Positions 56,529 through 64,000 of a DNA stretch of 64,000 nucleotides are shown here, piece by piece; position 1 is the stretch's first letter, and each line of letters begins with the position of its first letter. The stretch comes from Anniella stebbinsi (Eukaryota; Chordata; Lepidosauria; Squamata; Anniellidae). The notes under the pieces were generated by a model, which ran no database searches, was not told the origin of the DNA, and saw only the letters and a list, made by a program, of their open reading frames with translations. The position numbers and the translations under genes were made by a program. Location: the NCBI GenBank assembly GCA_029215795.1, contig JARDYH010000002.1, positions 38,176,001 through 38,240,000 on the forward strand, written 5' to 3'.

Positions 56529-57745
56529 AGCTTCGGCTATGGTGTGGCATTTAAGCCATGGGGTTCCACAGGGCTCTATTTTATCCCCTATGCTGTTTAA
56601 CATATACATGAAGCCGCTGGGAGAGGTTATCCGGAGATGTGGGCTGAGATGTCACCAATATGCGGGTGACACCCAGCTCTACCTCTCCTTTTCAACAAAC
56701 CCAGGTGAGGCAGTGGCTGTTCTGAATCAGTGCCTGAGCACGGTAATGGACTGGATGAGGGCTAACAAACTGAGACTCAATCCAGACAAGACGGAGGTAC
56801 TGTTAGCGGGTGGTTCGTCTGTCCGGCGAGGTGATGTTCACCCTGTTCTGGAGGGGGTTGCACTCCCCCTAAAGGATCGGGTCCGTAGTTTGGGGGTGCT
56901 CTTGGATCCAGAACTGTCGCTTGAGGCACAGGTGAACTCGGTGGCAAAGAGCACCTTTTACCAGCTTAGGCTGATATACCAACTGCGCCCTTATCTGGAC
57001 AGAGATAGCCTAGCTACAGTTATCCATGCTCTCATAACCTCTCGTTTGGATTACTGCAATGCATTATACGTGGGGCTGCCTTTGAAAACGGTCCGGAAAC
57101 TTCAGCTGGTACAAAACAGGGAAGCCAGATTGTTAACGGGGACTGGCCAACGAGACCATATTACGCCAGTCCTTTTCCAACTTCACTGGCTGCCGATCCA
57201 GGTCCGGGCCCAATTCAAAGTGCTGGTACTAACATTTAAAGCCCTAAACGGCTTGGGGCCAGGATATCTAAAGGAACGCCTCCTCCCATATGTACCTGCC
57301 CGGACCCTAAGATCATCTACGGGGTCCTTCTCCGTGAGCCCCTGCCAAAGGAAGTGAGGCAGGTGGCCACTAGGAGGAGGGCTTTCTCTGCTGTGGCACC
57401 CTGGCTGTGGAATGAGCTCCACAGAGAGGTTCGCCTGGCGCCTACTTTGTACTCTTTTCGTCGCCAGGTGAAGACCTTTTTATTCTCCCAGTATTTTAAC
57501 AGTTAAATTAACTCAATTTTAATCCTTGCTGTTTTAAATTTGTATTTTAATCTGTATTAATTCCTGCTGCTTGGTTTTATTCTGGTTGTGTTTTTATATT
57601 GTATGTTATTCTGTGTTTTTAGATTGTGCCTTGTTTTATATATTTTAAAATGATTTCATGGTTTTAATTTTTGTGAACCGCCCAGAGAGCTTCGGCTATG
57701 GGGCGGTATAAAAATGCAATAAATAAATAAATAAATAAATAATAA
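56529..57745 (+). mobile_element. L2-like LINE, 5'-truncated, inserted antisense in an AGGF1 intron
   Basis: It encodes the C-terminal half of an L2/CR1-superfamily ORF2: VPQGSILSPMLFNIYMKPLG, HQYAGDTQLYLSF, NPDKTEVLLAGG, TSRLDYCNALYVGLPLKTV and HWLPIQVRAQFKVLVL. The catalytic YADD box reads YAGD here, and a frameshift near 57320 breaks the last 50 codons, so it is inactive. The 3' UTR ends in a hairpin with a 7-bp stem ACCGCCC/GGGCGGT and an (AAAT)n tail at 57718-57740. It is the best-preserved LINE in the window. Confidence 0.9.
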
Positions 57746-59877
57746 TAACAAATATAATACATTTCTGATTTCTTCCACCCAGTCCAACAGTCTGCTGATG
57801 ATTCCCAAAAGTATCAGCATCAATAAACCCCTCTAGACTTAAGAACCAAGAAGTTCCTACCATTCATCCCAGTTAGCATTTCTCTTCTATAACAAACCCT
57901 CATTAGGAATCAGCATCACTAAGGAAAAGCATCTAGTTCAGTTTCCCTTCTTTCACTAAAGTCAAATTTATTTACTGGATTTATATCTTTCACTATGTCA
58001 TTCAAGAAGCCCAATCAAGATTGTTAAATAGCATAGAAAAAATGTAATGCTAAAGTCAAAAGTACTCCTCATATTCACATAGAACTGGTCCATATGCAAC
58101 ATTGCTTTTTAACACTAAAAGAAAACAAGCATAGTTTAACAGTGGGCCACATGGCACACATTAAATATGTCCTAAATAAAAAGAGAAACAACACTTTTTA
58201 AACAATTACAGATATTCCTTTTTCACCATATATTTGAAGTCACACATTCACTAGTTACTGGTAATCTATCTTCCAACTTACATAAAGGCCTGGATTTCTA
58301 ATATGAAGATACAAATCAGAAATAAATACAATCCGTGAGCTATCAAGTCTTCTTCTAAGCGTCTAATAAAATTGCTTCAAGAATGGAAGTTCAAGATACA
58401 GTCATGTATTTGAATGGCATTCTAACAGAAGATCCATATCTTGTTGAAAAATGCATAATCATGCATAAGGATAAATGAAGCTTTCTGGATTGTTTGAACT
58501 ATAACCTTCTGGAAAATGCAAGATCTGCTGTGTTAGCCTTTTTGCTACTGTACTTGGAAAACAAAACTTTTGTAAAAAGCCTATCAAAGTCATTCTCAGA
58601 GATGGACTTGTACAGCCTTTTTTTTTTTTTTTTGCTATAAGTAGATCATGGCTAATATAACCAATATATTGTCCTCTCCTCATAGGTAGGCAGAAATGGC
58701 AAAGAACATTAGGTGCCTGCTATCCCTCCCCTATTTTGTTTGTTGTGCCCACTCTTTTAACACTGTTTTTACTGAAGGCACCATAGCTATTTCTAATTAT
58801 AGAAAAGCCTGCAGTGAAAAAGAGCTTGCACAACCACCATAGAATGGCACCCCATTTAGAAATAGTGGAAATATAGAGACACAGAAGCATGTACAAGCAC
58901 CTGAGAAGAGGTAAGAGGTGCTTGTATGAAGAGACAGGGCCATTGTCCCTACAATGTTATTTCAAGCAGAGCGATACATAACCAAGAAAAAAATGAATTT
59001 AAAATCATTGATTTACTTGAGTTTACCATTTTGAAATGTATATATTTCTACAGCAAGCATACATTCTAAGTGGTTGCTCAGTCTAACCATTTAAATAACT
59101 TGGTTTGCAACTAAATACAGACTTTATGTACCCTAAAGGAATAATTCAAAACTATGCCCGTGCAGCTCACATTTTGTACGCTACAGAATCATGTCTACTT
59201 ATAGTCAAGCAAGATCACTTACTTGAAGAGTAGTTTTAATCCTAGGCACTCTTATTTGAATTTACTAAACAAAATGAAATGAAATATATTTCTGAGTAAA
59301 CATACATAAGATTGAACTGTAACAAGTGTAAAAGATGGTAGCCAATGGAGTAGTGTTTTTCCATGAGACAGGAAGTGACTGCCATGCACTTTAGTTGGTA
59401 GTAAAAAATTTTTTTTAACTGATTGCAAAGTTCAGATAATTAGGTATAAAATCAGTGTATAAGATACTAGGAGCTCAGTGGCTGCTGAAATACAGGATGG
59501 TATCACCTAGATTCTAGCATCTGATGCCTTGCCAGTCTCTGTTCCCATAATATAAATACATGAACTACTATGCTGTCTGATGACTGAAGATGCCTCTCTT
59601 TCTTTACAAAGAAAAGTAGTCCTTCATAAAATAGTCATTGTTTGGATTAAGTTCAGAATTCATTTAAAAAAAGAAACTTGCTATACTAATTTCCCCTGAT
59701 TTAAAATGACTTTTATCCACTGTTTTTAAGGCCCATCTGAACTGTTCTTAGTCAATCATAGCAAATTTATAAGTTAGGATTTATCCTGAATTATATCTTG
59801 ATGTGATCAATTTTAAATGTTTCTCAAGATCAATTGTAAATATCTATAGACTAATGCGTTTTGTGTCACAACTCTAC
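57746..59877. other. AGGF1 intron, no exon or repeat recognised
   Basis: AT-rich sequence with a 15-nt T run at about 58619. Positions 59210-59320 contain a weak AGTAAGTCCCATTG-type phrase. Nothing else is supported. Confidence 0.45.
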
Positions 59878-59947
59878 CTTCACCAGAAGTTGCCAATCCA
59901 GAAGATGAAATCTTCAGATTAGCCATGGTTTCTGTCAACTGATGCAC
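59878..59947 (-). CDS. AGGF1: AGGF1 exon, linker before the acidic region
   Basis: A 70-bp segment encoding VHQLTETMANLKISSSGLAT then SGE. The acceptor TGTTCATCTTTAG|GTG has a good pyrimidine tract, and the donor GAAG|GTAGAG is good. The sequence is weakly conserved except for the SxxxATxxEEK-like end, which aligns with human after joining the micro-exon. Upstream AGGF1 exons (OCRE and coiled coil) were not found before 64000. Confidence 0.6.
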
Positions 59948-60559
59948 CTAAAGATGAACAGCAGCAAACAGTAAACAATAAAACATAAAAAATAAAGTCT
60001 TTGTCAAGAGTACAATGGAAACAACTTGCTTCTAAACCAAATTGTTTCCAAATATAAAGACTTCTATCTCTCTTAACACAAAAAAGAAAGAAAAATCAAA
60101 TGCTATCATATGCTTCTCTCTCATATGCACAAAAGCTGCACAGCCACAAAGACATCATTTTCTTTGCAGTGAAGACATTCACACTTGAGTGCTGCGCAGA
60201 CAAGAGTGCCAGGAGTAAGAGTCCTAACTCCAACATAAGGCCACAAGGTTGTCATTGAGCCAGATTTGGTACCCATCCAGAATCAATCCCCTTTATCAGT
60301 CCGCCAGCACCCACAGCACTTCCTAAGACTATATCAACAGAGAAGCAGACTCCTTGAATAACATCATATAGGGCAACTAAGACAGGGACAGTAAAGACTG
60401 GCTCTCCCCATTTTCTAGACTTTGGCTCAGATTCTGGCTTCAATAGAGCAGTTCACTGTTTGCATCACTACAACTAAACCCTTCATTTACAGCATGAATA
60501 TTTTAAATGGTTTAATATAAACCATTTAAAAATAGTTATAAGACTACCAGGATCCAAAG

Positions 60560-60880
60560 AACTCAACTGGGAAGGCCCAAGACTTCTTGGCCACTATGAC
60601 AACAATGGTATGTATTGATGAATCAACACATCTGGAGGGTCACATGTTAGATTTGTTTATCTGTTCTGCCTATACTTAGGCAATCTGGTAGTTCTTTACT
60701 TAAGCAACTAGTGGATAAGAATGACCCCTCTAAAGGATCGTCCAATCTGCCCTTTCTGGGCAAGGTGATGGATGTGCTGTTGCATCATATATACAGCCAT
60801 TCTTAGAAAATGCTAATTTAGGTCATCCATTATAATCTGGCTTCCGACATGGTCATGGGACTAAGTGCATTCTTAGCTGT
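60560..60880 (+). mobile_element. L2-like LINE fragment, ORF2 upstream part
   Basis: TCCAATCTGCCCTTTCTGGG, CAAGGTGATGGATGTGCTGT and AATCTGGCTTCCGACATGGT, CATGGGACTAAGTGC correspond to the SNLPFLGK..QSGFRxGHGT part of L2 ORF2. The frame is broken. Confidence 0.65.
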
Positions 60881-61196
60881 TGTCGCTATTCTTATCTAGA
60901 CCTCTCAAAAGCTCACAACATTCTATTGGACTATCTGCAATATTTAGCAGAGGTACAGCAGCAGCGGTAGATATTTGTGTTTATAATCTGGCTAGAGGAG
61001 CAGTGGAGGAATATATAGTTTTCAAAGGTGAAAACAAAACTATGTACACATATTTGTTTCTGTGGAACAATGCCCCCCTTCGTGTAATTCCTTGACAACA
61101 TGAATCCTGATCCAGCACTGGTATTTTGAAAACTATACAAGCATAATGGGGTGAAGTGGAGAGGAAGAGAAGGGAAGTGAGCCACTTTCCATAGTG

Positions 61197-61515
61197 TAGG
61201 GTGACCAGATAAAATCCAGGTCAGGGCTCATATAACTTTAACAGTTGTAGAGAAAAGGGAATTTCAGCCAGTGTCGTTTGTATGCAATTAGTTCCTGGTG
61301 AAATTCCCTCTTCATCACAACTGTTAAAGTTGCAGGGGCCCTGCCTTCTTTTGTATATGGTCACTCTAGTATAGCGCCTGCAACTTTAACTGTTGTGATG
61401 AAAAGGGAATATCACCAGGAACTAATTGCATACAAATGACACTGGCTGAAATTCCCTTTTCTCTACAACTGTTAAAGTTACATGAGCCCTGACCTGGATT
61501 TTATCTGGTCAGCCT
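61197..61515. mobile_element. hAT-type MITE, TAGGCTGACC family, copy 4
   Basis: A 319-bp copy with a perfect 8-bp duplication CCATAGTG (61189-61196 and 61516-61523). The outer end CAGATAAAATCCAGG is the subtype of copy 1. The asymmetric centre is the reverse complement of that in copies 1-3, so it is inserted in the opposite orientation. Confidence 0.92.
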
Positions 61516-62045
61516 ACCATAGTGCCATTAAAGTCAGAGTTGTTAAACTGACTAGTCTGATTGTCTAAGGGAAACATTTGAGCTTTTTTTCTCGAACACT
61601 GCAGCAGACGAAAGAACCCGCTGTTACCACAAGCAATGACAACTACACTACTGCCTTCAGGTCTTTGAAAAGCTTGTCTACATGCAGTCTGAAAGACAAA
61701 GGGGGACCAGCCAGTCTTTCTGATGTAATAGATTAGCACAGCTGTTCTTCTGGAAGCAGTTATGGAAAAAACTGCTACCGATACCCATACATTACTTCTT
61801 GCTTACTCTCAAAAACATAAAATACAGAATTCAGTAAAGTTAGGGAAAGTAACTGGTATATGCTCATTTTTCTCATAAATATATTGCTGCTGAAATCTTA
61901 CTTACATGACTAAGATACAAACTTAAACAGCTTCTTATAGACAAAGTTTTATGTGTTCACCTTTTGCACTGTCTATTGTAAGGCATGATCAACAAAGATC
62001 CTTCATATATCGTTTATTAAAACCAAACACTAAATTGCAGACTAC

Positions 62046-62046
<1 letters not shown>

Positions 62047-62079
<33 letters not shown>

Positions 62080-62330
62080 ATTTATTTCTCACCCGCCTCT
62101 CCGTTTGGATGAAGGCGGGGAACAACAGTAAATGTATAATATGATAAAATACATAAACTGATTAAAAACATGGTACACATTATTAAAATAGCAATAAAAC
62201 ATCCTAAAAACATTCTAAAATTCCACTGGATATGCCTGCCGGAAAAGATTAGTCTTTATAGCTTTCTTAAATTCTAAAAGACTGTTAAGTTGATGAGTCT
62301 CCTCCGGCAGGCCATTCCACAAAACTACAA
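62047..62330 (-). mobile_element. LINE 3' fragment in reverse orientation with (AAT)n
   Basis: An (AAT)n tract followed by TTTCTCACCCGCCTCTCCGT, poly-adenine-rich sequence and GGCAGGCCATTCCACAAAAC, read as the reverse complement of a LINE 3' end. Confidence 0.55.
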
Positions 62331-64000
62331 AAGATAGGGAAGCACCACAGCATCCATATATTAGTACTTCTGAACTTCAGAGGAACATCTTAATAGGTTT
62401 ACCTACCCAGGCCATGAAATGCATATAAAGTACAATTGGTTGAATCTCAAAACCAGGAACTGTGCAAAAAAAGTCCACCAGTGCCATTACAAAAATGCTG
62501 GTGCAAAGTGCTAACAAGCGAGTTTCCACAGTACTATTATAGGTAAAGTCTATAGTAGTTCTCATGTTGCCACTTACAAGTTTGCACAAAGAGAAAACAT
62601 ATTTCAATTTAGGGCAGTATTCAACCGTGTCATTCTACTAGTGCAAATGATGTTGCACTAGTGGAAACTAGGTTCTGAACTATGCACAAGGGGAGAATCC
62701 AGCTAAGGTTCTACTTGAACAACTGCTTTTCAAAGGGGCCATGTGTTCCACTAGCACACACACTGCTAACACAGTACACAAGTGCTTGCACAACTGAAAG
62801 TTTTGGAGGAGTCAGCTTAGGAGGATTTGAGTTTGTGGAATGACACAACTGGATACTGCTCTAAGCTTCACTTTGGGACAAGGTTTAAAATAGCCCTGTC
62901 ATATGCAGAAGGGCACTGCATGCAGAAGGGTACCTGCAGACTGAACACATTGTTTCACAGAACACTAGTTAAGTACCATACCGGGGTTAGTACCAACACC
63001 AGTACTGTCTTCCTACTCTTCAGCTTGACAGTGGGCTGTATCAATGATATCCAGAAGGTATAAGAAAAACAAAGCCTATTATTCAATATTGAAAACATCT
63101 ATATACTTCCCTTCATCTAAGATTCCACGATGGTAAATGGTAATCATAAAACTCTAAAATCGACAATAAAACCATAACATGAGAAATGAAAAATATCTTA
63201 ACCTGGCATTTTAAATTTAATGTAGGTACCAGGCACACATCTTTAGGGAAGGCATTCCATAATTGGGGCATAACTGAAAAGCCCTCTCCTTTGCTGTTGC
63301 CCAGCACACTTCCAATAAGGTAGGCACTTGTAGAAGCATTTCAGCATAGTGCATTCATATCAAATGTTGCATCTCCTTCGTGAATGGTAAGCATTGCAGC
63401 TGAAATTTTAAAACAGCCATCCTATACTCGGGGATCCACAAACTATCTTGCGTTTGGGTAGCCAATCTTTTTCTAGTAGCCAGCTATCCTCAGAGTACAG
63501 CAACATTTGCAGCCAGATGTACCAAAGACAAATAACCAGCCATTCATTCAACAAAAGGAATCTTGCCATTCAGTTAAGTTTCCCTTCCTAAGAGCAGCAC
63601 TTATCCATTCATTTTGATAGTCCATTTTTTTTCTCAAGCATGTACATTTGGAATGGAGATAAGAGCTCTCCCCAGCACTTGTTTATCTTCTGTGAATCTG
63701 CCAATTTGCTGGAAATTAAAATTCTATTCACATCCTGGCTGCCTCCCTCCAAAAGCCCTACTTGGCAGGCAGAAGAACTTGCTTAGTACAAGTGAGCTCC
63801 ATGTGTCTTAGGATCCCAAATTCCACAGGAGATGAATAAAGACCACAGGTGCACAAGCACATAAATCAAATGAAAGTGCCTTATTCTGCTAGTGCTTCTA
63901 CCTTTGCCCCAGCAATGCCTCCTTTCCTTCAATAAATTTTCTGTGGAGAAAAGGATGTGTGGTTTCTCTCCCTCCATTTCAACTTTTGCAGGTGGCAGAA
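62331..64000. other. AGGF1 intron or upstream region to window edge
   Basis: A reverse LINE-like fragment at 63110-63310 (GGGAAGGCATTCCATAATTG..AAAAGCCCTCTCC). No OCRE-domain or coiled-coil exon of AGGF1 is visible, so the gene start is inferred to lie beyond 64000. Confidence 0.45.

Noticed and set aside
60252..60443. Minus-strand 63-codon frame with a hydrophobic centre upstream of the last AGGF1 exon found
   Set aside because: Considered as an AGGF1 exon, but it has no OCRE or coiled-coil resemblance and no suitable phase and splice pair.
1..64000. tRNA, rRNA or CRISPR features
   Set aside because: No cloverleaf with A/B boxes, no rRNA segment and no regularly spaced direct repeats were seen. 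The direct repeats found belong to transposons or satellites.

Overview
This window looks like nuclear DNA of a squamate reptile, probably a lizard. Two vertebrate genes can be read through their exons: PDE8B (first coding exon only) and AGGF1 (the 3' two thirds or more). Both are on the minus strand, in the same relative order and orientation as on human 5q13. The interspersed repeats fit a squamate: L2-like and CR1-like LINEs, a tyrosine-recombinase retrotransposon of the Ngaro type, and many short inverted-repeat DNA transposons (hAT-like and Harbinger-like). The species cannot be fixed from the sequence alone.

Region by region. 1-3907 is inferred PDE8B intron 1. 3908-4219 is PDE8B coding exon 1 inside a CpG island of about 1.1 kb. 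5147-14400 is repeat-rich intergenic DNA. It holds a Harbinger-like MITE next to the PDE8B promoter, a broken and partly inverted copy of a transposon-type gene (6951-8110), L2 fragments and foldback elements. About 14420-20755 is a largely complete Ngaro-type element carrying gag, RT/RNase H, tyrosine recombinase and an SGNH-hydrolase ORF, with two frameshifts and one nonsense codon. 21262-36310 is dense repeat territory. It includes a 350-bp solo LTR with a perfect TSD and three of the four copies of a 320-bp hAT-type MITE. 36461-37460 is a small satellite array of about 152-bp units. 37850-41390 may hold a small plus-strand transcription unit that converges on AGGF1; it sits where mammals carry ZBED3 but is not recognisably ZBED3.

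AGGF1 runs from beyond the right edge to about 41845 on the minus strand. Eleven coding exons are placed here with consistent phases. They cover the linker before the acidic region, the acidic EPEEGEITDS segment, the FHA domain, the G-patch and the C-terminus. One is a 17-nt micro-exon needed to keep the frame. The N-terminal coiled-coil and OCRE exons were not found and are presumably past position 64000. AGGF1 introns carry further L2, CR1 and hAT-like insertions.

PDE8B and AGGF1 are functionally independent: a cAMP phosphodiesterase and an angiogenic / RNA-associated FHA-G-patch protein. Their co-occurrence is conserved synteny, not an operon. Most open reading frames longer than 60 codons in the window are chance frames in non-coding DNA and are not annotated.
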